NCBI GenBank assembly: GCA_902523885.1
Contig: CABZAV010000003.1
Span: forward strand, 75,527-139,526
Reading direction: 5' to 3'
Origin: an uncultured SAR86 cluster bacterium
GTDB taxonomy: Bacteria; Pseudomonadota; Gammaproteobacteria; Magnimaribacterales; AG-339-G14
DNA length: 64,000 nt
The translations under genes and the position numbers were made by a program. Shown piece by piece: positions 7,089 to 15,762 of this stretch (position 1 is the first letter of the stretch; every line of letters starts with the position of its first letter). The notes under the pieces were generated by a model. The model was not told the origin of the DNA and ran no database searches. It saw only the letters and a list, made by a program, of their open reading frames with translations.

Positions 7089-9152
7089 GTGAAACATCTT
7101 TTTATAATTATTTTAGTTTTAACTTTTATCAGCTGTACTGATACTAGATACGAAATTGTTGATTATTCTGGTGTTGCTCCAGCTGTAACGACGATCCCTG
7201 ATTATAACGAAGACAAGAATGCTTACTTTGGCGATACTCATATTCATACTAAATATTCTTTTGACGCTTATATTTTCGGCACCACTGCAACTCCTGACGA
7301 TGCTTACCGATTTGCCCAAGGAGAAGCTATTCAACACCCACTTGGTTTTGATATGAAAATAAAAGAGCCGCTGGATTTTTATGCTGTAACCGATCACGCT
7401 TTTTTCCTTGGCATGATTAACGCTTGGGCGGATACTTCGACTTATGCTTCAACTCTACCTGGCGTAGAAGCTTTTCATGATTTGAACCGTGATGACAACC
7501 GAGGCGTTGATTCCATAGTTGATCGTTTTAATTTATTTGGCAATCAAGTAAGAAACATTCTTGCTGATGTGCGTCCTTGGTGGGATCCAACTTTATGGCG
7601 AGCCATCTTAACTCCACACTTACAAATTGGCTCCAAAGTTTTTGATCACGATACACATATTTCTGCATGGGCAGATATAGTGCGTGCTGCAGAGGAAGCT
7701 AATGATCCTGGAAGATTTACTACTTTCACTGCTTATGAATTTACAACTTCGACTGATGTTGGCAATGGAAACCTTCATAGGAATGTAATTTTTAAAAGCG
7801 ATCAAATACCAGTGAGACCTCACTCTAGAATTGATTCGATAAATCCAGAAAATTTATGGAAATGGATGGATGGTTTGAGAGAGATGGGCGTAGACTCAAT
7901 TGCTATTCCTCACAACTCCAACGGTTCTAATGGTGCAATGTTTGATATGCGAACTTTTAATGGAAAACCCATTACTCAAGCCTACTCGGATATGAGAATG
8001 AGAAATGAGCCAATCGTAGAAATGACTCAGGTAAAAGGAACTTCAGATACTCATCCGCTTTTATCTCCAAATGATGAATTTTCAGATTTTGGAATTTATG
8101 AATCTAGAATCGGTTCTTTTCCTAGAACTTATAGTTTTCCAGCTGGTGGATATGTTAGGGATGCTTTTATTAAAGGCATGGTTTTGGAATACAGCGCACA
8201 AGGAAATCCTTTCAAGTTTGGTTTAATTGGAGCGAGCGATTCTCACACTGGGGCTGGAGCCTATAGCGAAGAAGATTATTGGTCGAAAATTGGAATTATT
8301 GATGGTACTCCCGAAGGCCGAGGTAGTGTTCCTTTGAGTGAATTACAAGTAGATCAATTGCCTCAAGGCGGTGCAGGTGTGAGTGTCACTGAAACCGATC
8401 AAGGCACTTACGCAAATACAGGCTTTGAAACCTGGGGTGCATCTGGTCTTGCAGGAGTTTGGGCCGAAGAAAATACAAGAGATTCGATATTTTCAGCAAT
8501 GCGACGCAAAGAGACTTTCGCCACGACAGGCAATAGAATGAAAGTTAGATTTTTTGGAGGATTTGAAACGAATCAACTAGATTTAAATGACGAGAACCTA
8601 GTCAAAGCTGCTTATGCAAATAGTTCGACTATGGGAGGCGAAATTTTAGCCGACGGAGACAAAGTTCCAAGTTTCTTGGTTTGGGCACAAAGAGACAAAC
8701 ATGGAGCACCCCTGCAAAGAGTACAAATTATCAAGGGTTCAATCAATCAATTTGATTCGTCTCCAACCGAAGTTATATACGACGTTGCATGCTCCAATGG
8801 CCTGGAAGTAAATCCTGAAACGAATAGATGTCCAGACAATGGTGCGCGAGTTGATATCGAAACCTGCGCTTTTTCAAAAGACGTTGGCTCAGCTGAATTA
8901 AAAGCAACTTGGACAGATCCTGATTTCAATCCTAACGATAGAGCTTTTTACTATGTAAGAGTTTTGGAGAATCCCACCTGTAGGTGGTCGACTTGGGATG
9001 CAATCAAAAGAGGTTTGGCCCCGAGGCCTGATATTCATGACACAATTCAAGAGAGGGCCTGGTCTTCGCCAATCTGGTTTGTTCCAACTGGCTCCAACGA
9101 ATTAGCGCCCGCACAATCTATGCAATCAGATTTAGCTGAATACGTTGAATAA
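7089..9152 (+). CDS. DUF3604 lipoprotein, PHP-like metal-dependent hydrolase
   Basis: 687 residues with a GTG start preceded by AAAGGGGG. The N-terminus is a lipoprotein signal, FISC with Cys16 as the lipidation site, so the enzyme is probably anchored in the periplasm or outer membrane. YFGDTHIHTKYSFDA (about 46-60), VTDHAFF (about 100), IPHNSNGSNG (about 275) and GASDSHTGAGAYSEEDYW (about 380) are DUF3604 features whose His/Asp residues resemble the metal sites of PHP-type hydrolases. The reaction is not established. It is followed, 8 bases later, by a parvulin-like protein and a HupE/UreJ permease, a grouping that suggests a metal-requiring exported enzyme with its folding and metal-supply partners (inference). 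Confidence 0.88.
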   Translation: MKHLFIIILVLTFISCTDTRYEIVDYSGVAPAVTTIPDYNEDKNAYFGDTHIHTKYSFDAYIFGTTATPDDAYRFAQGEAIQHPLGFDMKIKEPLDFYAVTDHAFFLGMINAWADTSTYASTLPGVEAFHDLNRDDNRGVDSIVDRFNLFGNQVRNILADVRPWWDPTLWRAILTPHLQIGSKVFDHDTHISAWADIVRAAEEANDPGRFTTFTAYEFTTSTDVGNGNLHRNVIFKSDQIPVRPHSRIDSINPENLWKWMDGLREMGVDSIAIPHNSNGSNGAMFDMRTFNGKPITQAYSDMRMRNEPIVEMTQVKGTSDTHPLLSPNDEFSDFGIYESRIGSFPRTYSFPAGGYVRDAFIKGMVLEYSAQGNPFKFGLIGASDSHTGAGAYSEEDYWSKIGIIDGTPEGRGSVPLSELQVDQLPQGGAGVSVTETDQGTYANTGFETWGASGLAGVWAEENTRDSIFSAMRRKETFATTGNRMKVRFFGGFETNQLDLNDENLVKAAYANSSTMGGEILADGDKVPSFLVWAQRDKHGAPLQRVQIIKGSINQFDSSPTEVIYDVACSNGLEVNPETNRCPDNGARVDIETCAFSKDVGSAELKATWTDPDFNPNDRAFYYVRVLENPTCRWSTWDAIKRGLAPRPDIHDTIQERAWSSPIWFVPTGSNELAPAQSMQSDLAEYVE

Positions 9153-9160
9153 ATAATTAA

Positions 9161-9961
9161 GTGTCAAAAAAACTAATCTTATTTTTAGGAATAGGTTTAT
9201 CAATTTTTTTGATAGATCTTTTGCTAAATCCACCCAATGAAGATAAAACTATTTATATTTCAAACGAAGAAGTTATTGCTTTAATCAATACTTGGAGTTT
9301 GCAAGTTGGAAGAGAGCCTAATAACGATGAGATAAGATCTATCATTGATAGTCTTATTGAAGAAGAAATTCTTTATAGAGAAGCTTTAAGGCTTGGCTTA
9401 GATAGCGAAGATAGAATTATCAAAAGAAGACTTGCCCAAAAAATCACTTTTCTAAAGCAGGAGACAATCTCAACCGAGCCGGAAATTGAAAAACTTGAAA
9501 AATTTTATGAAGAAACAAATGAAACATACTTGATCCCTCAAAATTTTAGTTTTACACATCTTTATTTTGCCGAAAACAAAAATGGAAACGAAAGAGCTGC
9601 TCAAGCCATGGAAGACCTTTTAAATGATAAATCAGTAATAAATGCTGACCCTTTTTTATTGGGCAAAAATTTTTCAAATAGGAGCTTGCTAGATATTGAA
9701 AGAGACTTTGGAGAAGCTTTTTCGAAAGCTTTTTTAACTTTATCGCTTGGCAATTGGCAAGGACCAGTTACATCTACTTACGGCAGTCACCTGGTAAAAA
9801 TTTTAGATAGTAATGAAGAATACATGCCATCTTTTGAAGAAGTGATTTCTCAAGTCAGAGTAGACTTTTTATTAAAACAAAGAGACCTGCAAATAAAGAA
9901 CTTCGTAGATGAATTAAAAACAGACTACCAAGTAATTATTAGTCCTAGATTTACACAATGA
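9161..9961 (+). CDS. Membrane-anchored peptidyl-prolyl isomerase, PpiC/parvulin-like
   Basis: 266 residues, GTG start. One N-terminal membrane segment (about 4-22) anchors the protein, which then faces the periplasm. A helical SurA-N-like part (about 35-100, with IIDSLIEEEILYREALRLGL) precedes the rotamase domain (about 125-225, ending GPVTSTYGSHLVKILDS, a typical parvulin end). It should assist folding of exported proteins, perhaps the DUF3604 product. Its stop overlaps the start of hupE-like (ATGA). The domain is divergent from classical PpiC, so activity is not assured. Confidence 0.8.
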   Translation: MSKKLILFLGIGLSIFLIDLLLNPPNEDKTIYISNEEVIALINTWSLQVGREPNNDEIRSIIDSLIEEEILYREALRLGLDSEDRIIKRRLAQKITFLKQETISTEPEIEKLEKFYEETNETYLIPQNFSFTHLYFAENKNGNERAAQAMEDLLNDKSVINADPFLLGKNFSNRSLLDIERDFGEAFSKAFLTLSLGNWQGPVTSTYGSHLVKILDSNEEYMPSFEEVISQVRVDFLLKQRDLQIKNFVDELKTDYQVIISPRFTQ

Positions 9962-10914
9962 CGCTTATTAAAAATTTTATTTTTTCTTGTCTAATTTTTT
10001 TAAGTATTAATTTATCGAGTCATGAGTTTAGTCCTGCTCATTTGATCATGAATGAGAAAGAAGACTCTAACTATGAGACTACTTGGATGTATCCAATAAG
10101 ATCTATTGGAGAAAGAGCATCTCTTTTATTTCCAGAAAAATGCACTGCTCTCAGCCAAATTCCTTATAGACAAGGTAAATATTCTATAGAAAAAATATCT
10201 CTCAACTGTGATTCAACTATTAGAGGAGCAGAAATCAAAGTTGTGGGACTAAGTGTCTTAAATGACGCTCTTGTGACGATTAACTTTTTAGATAAAAAAA
10301 GGTTTGAAGGGTTGATGAATTTGAAGAATTCGACAATTAAAATTCCTAAAAATGAGCAAACTTTTCCAACAGCCTATTTTGTTTTAGGTGTTGAGCATTT
10401 AATAGGCGGCCCAGATCATCTTTTATTTGTGATGGGCTTGTTATTTATAGTCTTCGGCTGGAAGAATTTATTAAAGACCATAACTGCCTTCACTTTAGCG
10501 CACAGTATCACTTTAGCGCTTTCAGTCTTGGGAATAGTGCAGCTTCCGTCTGGTAGTATCGAAGCATTAATTGCTTTGACCATTATTTATTTGGCCTTTG
10601 AAATTAACTCAGAAGACAAACTAAAGAAAACTCCATGGCTAATGGCGTTCGGTTTTGGTTTGCTTCATGGCTTTGGATTTGCTGGTGCCCTATCAGAAAT
10701 AGGAATAGCAAATGATCAACTTTTGCTATCTCTACTTTTTTTCAACATAGGAATTGAAATCGGCCAATTAATCATGATCCCAATTTTTCTTTTTGGAATC
10801 TACTTGCTTTCAAAAATAAAATTGGAAAGAGGTTCTTATATCGGTGCTTCTTATTTGTTAGGAGGTATTGGCAGTTATTGGTTTATCGAAAGGGTGATAG
10901 GCATTATGACTTAA
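9958..10914 (+). CDS. HupE/UreJ family membrane protein (putative Ni/Co permease)
   Basis: 318 residues. A signal-like segment (1-20) and a roughly 110-residue extracytoplasmic part precede about six membrane helices. The HupE/UreJ core is visible: GVEHLIGGPDHLLFVMGLLF (about 142-161), FTLAHSITLALSVLG (about 178-192) and GFGLLHGFGFAGALSEIG (about 229-246). The His/Asp motifs bind nickel or cobalt in characterised members. It is the last gene of the DUF3604 operon and is closed by a strong terminator. No hydrogenase or urease genes are present, so the metal and client are open; the DUF3604 enzyme is the obvious candidate client (inference). Confidence 0.87.
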   Translation: MTLIKNFIFSCLIFLSINLSSHEFSPAHLIMNEKEDSNYETTWMYPIRSIGERASLLFPEKCTALSQIPYRQGKYSIEKISLNCDSTIRGAEIKVVGLSVLNDALVTINFLDKKRFEGLMNLKNSTIKIPKNEQTFPTAYFVLGVEHLIGGPDHLLFVMGLLFIVFGWKNLLKTITAFTLAHSITLALSVLGIVQLPSGSIEALIALTIIYLAFEINSEDKLKKTPWLMAFGFGLLHGFGFAGALSEIGIANDQLLLSLLFFNIGIEIGQLIMIPIFLFGIYLLSKIKLERGSYIGASYLLGGIGSYWFIERVIGIMT

Positions 10915-10942
10915 AAAAAGGCTGCCTCAGCAGCCTTTTTTT
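10913..10942. terminator. Bidirectional intrinsic terminator
   Basis: A7, then GGCTGC-CTCA-GCAGCC and T7. It serves the hupE-like gene on the plus strand and the convergent lipoprotein gene on the minus strand. Confidence 0.92.
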
Positions 10943-10949
10943 CGCTAAC

Positions 10950-11747
10950 TTAAATTAAAGGAATTTCACCACTTGCATAAGCTCTCACATCATTACAAGA
11001 TGCAATATCCTGAAACTCTTGATTTAAGTCAGAAGCAGTTGCTTGAAATTCTGCGTCACCCTCTTTTCTTCCTTCAACAGTCTGATGGAAATTACCCCAA
11101 GCATAGTCAAATTCTGCCTCATAATCAGGAGCAAGAATCATATAATTATAAGGCTCATCATATTCCAAACCTGAACTTAACCAAACTTCAAATTTATCTA
11201 TTACTGCTCTTAGATCTTCAACTCCTTTACCCTCATTATAAGTACATAGTTGATATTCTGATGAGAAATTAGTTAAATCCCAATCACCCATTGCAAAAGG
11301 ATCTCTTGGCATATAAGCATCGAAGGAAAAGGTTCTCTCGGCTTCACATTTAAGAATATTTTCATTATCTGTAAGAAAATTTTGAGCTCTATCGTAATTG
11401 TTCCAATTTTCCCAAGTTGCTTGAGAATCTTCTTTGGAATTCCAAACTAATTGCCAGAAACCTCCTTCGGTATCATCCTCTCTTTGTTCTTCGTAGGCTA
11501 TTCCAAAAGACTGAATCATAGAAGAATCTATTTCTACTTGAATCTCTTGCCAAGTAGGTAACATTGTCTCTGCAAATGCCTCAGGTGAATAATCAGGACC
11601 GCCGGTGCAGGGGACATATTCAACATAAAACTTTTGGGGGTAAGTATCTGATCCTAAATCAGAATAAGTTGGAGTTGATTCACTGCTGCAAGCAGAAATA
11701 ACTCCAAGCAAGGCTACAAGCATTGCTATTTTATATTTTATTTTCAT
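10950..11747 (-). CDS. Lipoprotein of unknown function
   Basis: The track ORF begins at 11810, but the ATG at 11747 has AAAGGAGAG upstream and starts a proper lipoprotein signal, MKIKYKIAMLVALLGVISAC, with Cys at residue 20. This gives 265 residues. The mature protein is acidic and rich in Trp and Tyr, and again seems built of two similar halves (FYVEYVPC near 40 and YQLCTYNEG near 165). I do not recognise a family. Its leader is nearly identical to that of the secreted duplicated protein at 511-1218, and both end units contain GDW; a distant relationship is possible but not shown. Confidence 0.75.
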   Translation of the reverse strand: MKIKYKIAMLVALLGVISACSSESTPTYSDLGSDTYPQKFYVEYVPCTGGPDYSPEAFAETMLPTWQEIQVEIDSSMIQSFGIAYEEQREDDTEGGFWQLVWNSKEDSQATWENWNNYDRAQNFLTDNENILKCEAERTFSFDAYMPRDPFAMGDWDLTNFSSEYQLCTYNEGKGVEDLRAVIDKFEVWLSSGLEYDEPYNYMILAPDYEAEFDYAWGNFHQTVEGRKEGDAEFQATASDLNQEFQDIASCNDVRAYASGEIPLI

Positions 11748-11770
11748 TTTTCTCTCCTTTGAAAAATTTA
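11741..11770 (-). repeat. Conserved 5' leader, copy 2
   Basis: 30-nt block with ribosome site and ATG matching 1212-1242 except for one substitution and one extra A in the other copy. Confidence 0.6.
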
Positions 11771-11806
11771 TAAGAGGATTAAGATTAGTAGATTTCTGAT
11801 CTTTCT

Positions 11807-12670
11807 TCAAATCTTAATAGTTTCTTTTATTTTCTCTTTGAGTTTTTCTAAATGTGGATTGTTTTTATTTGAAAATATTTCATTCAATTTTTCTTCATGA
11901 TCCCTAAAATCTAGGATCCCTTTTTTATAACTATCTCTAGCTTTTAAATTTTTCCAATAAGCCTTAATTTTAGGAAGCTCCGACATCTCCAGTACTGAAT
12001 CAAGCCTCAAATCTTGCAATCTATAAAAGCAACACATTAAATTGATATCGGCATGGCTAAAATCACCGAATAAAAATCCATCTTCTGGTAAGTTTTTTTC
12101 GAGCTCTGATATTCCTTGCACAAAACCCTTGTATGCAAGAGGACCAACCCTATCTTTAAGCGACGAAAAATACATAGTTACAAAGGCAATTTTTCTTTCC
12201 CTGCGAGGATGTCTAAGAATAATATTCCATATGGCTTTATAACTTAATTTTTTAATTAACGTCTCTATCAAACTCATAGAGAAAAGCGGAATGGTAGTTC
12301 CCAAAGTTTTTCCCATTGGGACGCCTTCTGTGATGGTAGTATCGTAAACCCAATTTCTTAATTTTTCCCGACTTGCCTCATCTTTTGGCCATAGATTTAC
12401 ATTATTTTCCCCTTCTAGATCGTCTAATCTTTCAATAATATAGGCGCTGTCTCTGACTATTTCATCGTTGATCTTCAATACAGGAACCACCCCAGTTGGG
12501 TTTACATTTTTAAGGTAATCTTTGGTAATGTTTTCTGCTTCTTCATAGTGATCGCATAATTTAATCGGGACATGATCAAATTCGAGCCCCTTTTCGAATA
12601 GTGCAACTCTTACCATTTGGCTACAAAGTGACCAATTGGCATGATAAAGAGTAAGTTTTGGTTTCGTCAT
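11807..12670 (-). CDS. Glutathione S-transferase family protein
   Basis: 287 residues. The N-terminal thioredoxin-like domain (about 4-85) contains LYHANWSLCSQMVRVALFEKGLEF, NPTGVVPVLKIND and DSAYIIERLDD; the last two are the cis-Pro loop and the glutathione-binding Asp-Ser-type motif. A helical C-terminal domain (about 100-270) follows, longer than in ordinary GSTs. SLCSQ suggests a serine or cysteine as the catalytic residue. Cytosolic; the substrate is unknown. It lies 59 bases upstream of the lipoprotein gene on the same strand and may share its transcript. Confidence 0.85.
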   Translation of the reverse strand: MTKPKLTLYHANWSLCSQMVRVALFEKGLEFDHVPIKLCDHYEEAENITKDYLKNVNPTGVVPVLKINDEIVRDSAYIIERLDDLEGENNVNLWPKDEASREKLRNWVYDTTITEGVPMGKTLGTTIPLFSMSLIETLIKKLSYKAIWNIILRHPRRERKIAFVTMYFSSLKDRVGPLAYKGFVQGISELEKNLPEDGFLFGDFSHADINLMCCFYRLQDLRLDSVLEMSELPKIKAYWKNLKARDSYKKGILDFRDHEEKLNEIFSNKNNPHLEKLKEKIKETIKI

Positions 12671-12736
12671 AATTCAACAGGTTGCATCATGTCTTCTTAT
12701 AATATAGTTTAGATTAAGGATATCAATTTTAGGTAA

Positions 12737-13117
12737 ATGCTAGATAAAGTTTTTTTGTTTTTATTTGGGCTCGAATGGCTTGGCTTCGGGATTCTGGGTT
12801 TATTTTTTCCTGAGATAATCACTGGTCTCCTTGGGGTCTATGAATATTCAGCAGTTTATTTAAATGAAACCAGAGCTCTGTATGCTTTTTTTACTCTCAT
12901 TGGCCTGATGTCTTTTATAAGTATTTATCGAATAAATTTAAGAAAAAAAGTTTATCTAACTTATGCAATTTTCTTAGGAAGCTTCGTCGTAGGAAGAATT
13001 ATAAGTTTTCTATTAGACGATAGTTTGAATACAACTACTTTTTATATTTTCTTAAATGAAATAGTCGTTTTTGTAATTTGTTTTTGGCGCTATTCAAAAA
13101 GAGACTTTATTTTCTAG
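12737..13117 (+). CDS. Small membrane protein, DUF4345-like
   Basis: 126 residues with four predicted membrane helices (about 4-25, 45-65, 72-95 and 100-120). The pattern FGLEWLGFGILGLFFPEIITGLLGV, then a conserved NETRALYAFFTLIGL and LGSFVVGRIISFLLD, resembles the DUF4345 family (arginine in helix 2, Gly-Arg in helix 3). Function unknown. The start has an AGG-type ribosome site 4-6 bases upstream. It ends in a 4-base convergent overlap with the hydrolase gene. Confidence 0.72.
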   Translation: MLDKVFLFLFGLEWLGFGILGLFFPEIITGLLGVYEYSAVYLNETRALYAFFTLIGLMSFISIYRINLRKKVYLTYAIFLGSFVVGRIISFLLDDSLNTTTFYIFLNEIVVFVICFWRYSKRDFIF

Positions 13118-14055
13118 AGTAGATTTTCTTTCAAAAACTCTAGTGCATCTTTTTTACAGGCTCGTCTTAAATCCCAAGTCCCGCCAGTCCATGCCCCGAA
13201 CTTTGCAATTTCTTCAAATAATTTTAATCTGTCCTCCGGGCTATTCAGTGATAGTACCTTTCCATCATCTGTTTCATAAGTCATGTCACCGTTATTATCT
13301 ATTTTTGCAAATCTTGATACTTTTGGGGCTATTGAATCAGGCCAAAAAGTTTTGGGATACATTGAATCAAAACCATGCAACCCTCCTTGGTAGAGAATAT
13401 CTTTACAATTAGCTCCTGATTCATTTATCCCTATAGTCAATTCCTGAGCAAGGTTAAAAGGAGTGTAATCATCTTGGTCACCCAAAAGATTTAGAATCGG
13501 TGCTTTTGTCCATCTCATCTCTTCGGGCCAATATGAAGCTAAAGGATAATAATTTAAATGTAGTGCAAACCTCTCTCCATCTGGAGCTAACTTTTCTGCC
13601 AATGGCAACCATCCTGCGTAAAGAGACGAGCCTGCACCTAAACTCCAACCACAAATACCGATCTTATTTTTGTCTATATCAGGGTGTTTAGAAAGAAACT
13701 TTAAAGGTTCAAATGCATCAGCCAAAATCATTGCTGTGGTGACGGCCATTTGTTCTTCCGCTGTTGAAGTCACACCTCTTGATTCAAAACTATTTACCTG
13801 AAACACAGCTATACCAGATTCCAAAATATCCTTGATCATTTCATATTGTGCAGCGCCCCATCCACCACTGTGGTGAACACAAACCATGCAAGAATATGGT
13901 TTTTTTCCTTCTTCAGGAAATAATAACCATCCTTCTAAGTCTTGCTCTGGCAAGTTATCTAATTCATTTACGATGTGAAAAAATTCAAAAGGATTGGTTG
14001 ATTTGTACTTTATGAAACCAAAATCTCCCTCTTTGAAGCTTAAATCTTCATTCAT
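13114..14055 (-). CDS. Dienelactone-hydrolase-like alpha/beta hydrolase
   Basis: 313 residues. An alpha/beta-hydrolase fold with the nucleophile elbow GWSLGAG (about 145-151), an oxyanion region VCVHHSGGWG (about 58-67), the acidic residue in LLGDQDDYTP (about 200) and the catalytic His in QGGLHGFDS (about 235). This triad layout matches the dienelactone hydrolase family, which opens lactones or esters. The exact substrate is unknown. It is transcribed alone; the pckA promoter is divergent. Confidence 0.85.
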   Translation of the reverse strand: MNEDLSFKEGDFGFIKYKSTNPFEFFHIVNELDNLPEQDLEGWLLFPEEGKKPYSCMVCVHHSGGWGAAQYEMIKDILESGIAVFQVNSFESRGVTSTAEEQMAVTTAMILADAFEPLKFLSKHPDIDKNKIGICGWSLGAGSSLYAGWLPLAEKLAPDGERFALHLNYYPLASYWPEEMRWTKAPILNLLGDQDDYTPFNLAQELTIGINESGANCKDILYQGGLHGFDSMYPKTFWPDSIAPKVSRFAKIDNNGDMTYETDDGKVLSLNSPEDRLKLFEEIAKFGAWTGGTWDLRRACKKDALEFLKENLL

Positions 14056-14117
14056 AATTACCTATAAAATGTAGTCAGGAATATATTATATTTTAGATAT
14101 GATATATCAATAAAATT

Positions 14118-14126
14118 TGGCATAAT
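14118..14126 (+). promoter_or_regulatory. Extended -10 promoter element of pckA
   Basis: TGGCATAAT, an extended -10 (TGn plus CATAAT), lies 60 bases before the pckA start. No good -35 is visible. The same nonamer occurs before the mod gene at 60816-60824. Confidence 0.5.
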
Positions 14127-14185
14127 AGTTTTCCTTTTACTGAATCCAGTATCATTTAAGGGAAGGAATTTTAGAGAGAAGAATT

Positions 14186-15709
14186 TTGAATCATAATTTA
14201 CCAATACCTAGCTTATTAGACATCGCGATAAAAAAAAGCGAAGGCATTCAGATAAAAAATGGTGCTTTTGTTGTCACTACGGGTAAAAGAACTGGAAGAA
14301 GTCCAGCAGATAGATTTTTAGTTGACGATGCTTTGACACATGGTGTTGTCGATTGGGGCGAGAACAATCAACCGATAGAAGCTGAAAAATTTTTAAATCT
14401 TTGGGATGAATCCGAAGAGTATCTTAAGAGTAAAGATAAATATACAGCTGATCTTCATGTTGGTGCCAGCTCGGAACATTACCAGCCGGTAACAATTGAG
14501 AATGAATTCGCTTGGCAAAATATGTTTTGTCAAAGCTTATTTATTAAAACGGAATCTTTCAACCCCAAATCAAAAGATGTTTGGCAACTTAGATCTGTTC
14601 CAAGCTTCAAATGTGATCCTAGTCGTCATGGAACGAATTCCGATGGAACGGTAATAATCAATTTTTCAACCAAACAGATCTTAATCCTTGGAATTGGTTA
14701 TGCAGGAGAAATGAAAAAATCTATGTTTGGGATTATGAATTTTATTCTTCCCGAAGAAGATGTCTTATCGATGCACTGTGCAGCTAATGCAGGAAAAGAT
14801 GGCGATGTGTCATTGTTTTTTGGACTATCGGGTACCGGGAAAACAACTCTTTCAGCAGATCCTGAAAGATGGCTAATTGGCGACGACGAGCATGGTTGGG
14901 GAGACGGTATTGTTTTTAACATTGAAGGCGGATGCTATGCCAAAACTGTAGACCTATCTCAAAAAAATGAACCAGTTATTTGGAACGCAATAAAAAACGG
15001 CACCATTTTGGAAAACGTAATTTTTGATCCTAACAGTTTAGAGGTAGATTACACCGATCAATCTTTAACTGAAAATACCAGGGCTTGTTATCCTCTTAGT
15101 CACGTTGATCAACATTTAGAAAAAAATTATGGGGGCGAGCCGCAAAATATTATCTTTTTAACTTGCGATCTATCCGGAGTGATGCCACCGGTTTCAATAT
15201 TATCCAAAGAGCAGGCTGCCTATCATTTTTTAAGTGGTTATACAGCAAAAGTTGGCTCTACTGAATTAGGATCGACTGAAGAAATATCTTCTACTTTTTC
15301 AAACTGTTTTGGTGCACCATTTTTCCCAAGAAAAGCTCAAGTATATGCAGATCTATTAATGAAAAGAATTGAAGGCTTTGGTAGCAAAGTTTATATAGTA
15401 AATTCTGGTTGGACTGGAGGATCTTATGGGGTTGGAGAAAGATTTAACATTCCAACTACTCGAAATATTATTAAAGCAATTCAGTCAGGGTCTATTGAAG
15501 AAAGTCCAAAATCTAAACTCGACATTATGAACGTAGAAATTCCTACAGAACTAGATGGAGTAGAAACTAAAATTTTGAATCCATCTGAAACTTGGTCTGA
15601 CCAGGGTCTCTATAAAAAAGCAGCTGAAGATTTGGCGATTAAGTTTAATGAGAACATCTCTAAATTTGAAGTAACAGACGAAATCCTTGCTTCTGGCCCT
15701 TCTACCTAA
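14186..15709 (+). CDS. pckA: Phosphoenolpyruvate carboxykinase (ATP)
   Basis: 507 residues. It converts oxaloacetate and ATP to PEP, CO2 and ADP, the entry step of gluconeogenesis, in the cytosol. Key features are [12 protein letters not shown] (about 33-44), the oxaloacetate-binding Arg region, [17 protein letters not shown] as P-loop (about 210-226), [10 protein letters not shown] as the metal-binding kinase-2 site (about 231-240) and [11 protein letters not shown] near 410. The start is TTG: an in-frame stop lies 45 bases upstream, no ATG intervenes, and AGAGAGAAG precedes the TTG. It is slightly shorter than the E. coli enzyme at both ends. Confidence 0.97.
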   Translation: MNHNLPIPSLLDIAIKKSEGIQIKNGAFVVTTGKRTGRSPADRFLVDDALTHGVVDWGENNQPIEAEKFLNLWDESEEYLKSKDKYTADLHVGASSEHYQPVTIENEFAWQNMFCQSLFIKTESFNPKSKDVWQLRSVPSFKCDPSRHGTNSDGTVIINFSTKQILILGIGYAGEMKKSMFGIMNFILPEEDVLSMHCAANAGKDGDVSLFFGLSGTGKTTLSADPERWLIGDDEHGWGDGIVFNIEGGCYAKTVDLSQKNEPVIWNAIKNGTILENVIFDPNSLEVDYTDQSLTENTRACYPLSHVDQHLEKNYGGEPQNIIFLTCDLSGVMPPVSILSKEQAAYHFLSGYTAKVGSTELGSTEEISSTFSNCFGAPFFPRKAQVYADLLMKRIEGFGSKVYIVNSGWTGGSYGVGERFNIPTTRNIIKAIQSGSIEESPKSKLDIMNVEIPTELDGVETKILNPSETWSDQGLYKKAAEDLAIKFNENISKFEVTDEILASGPST

Positions 15710-15762
15710 TTAGACTATAGAAACTTATTTTAATTTGAGTCATTAATTATTGAATAAAATTC

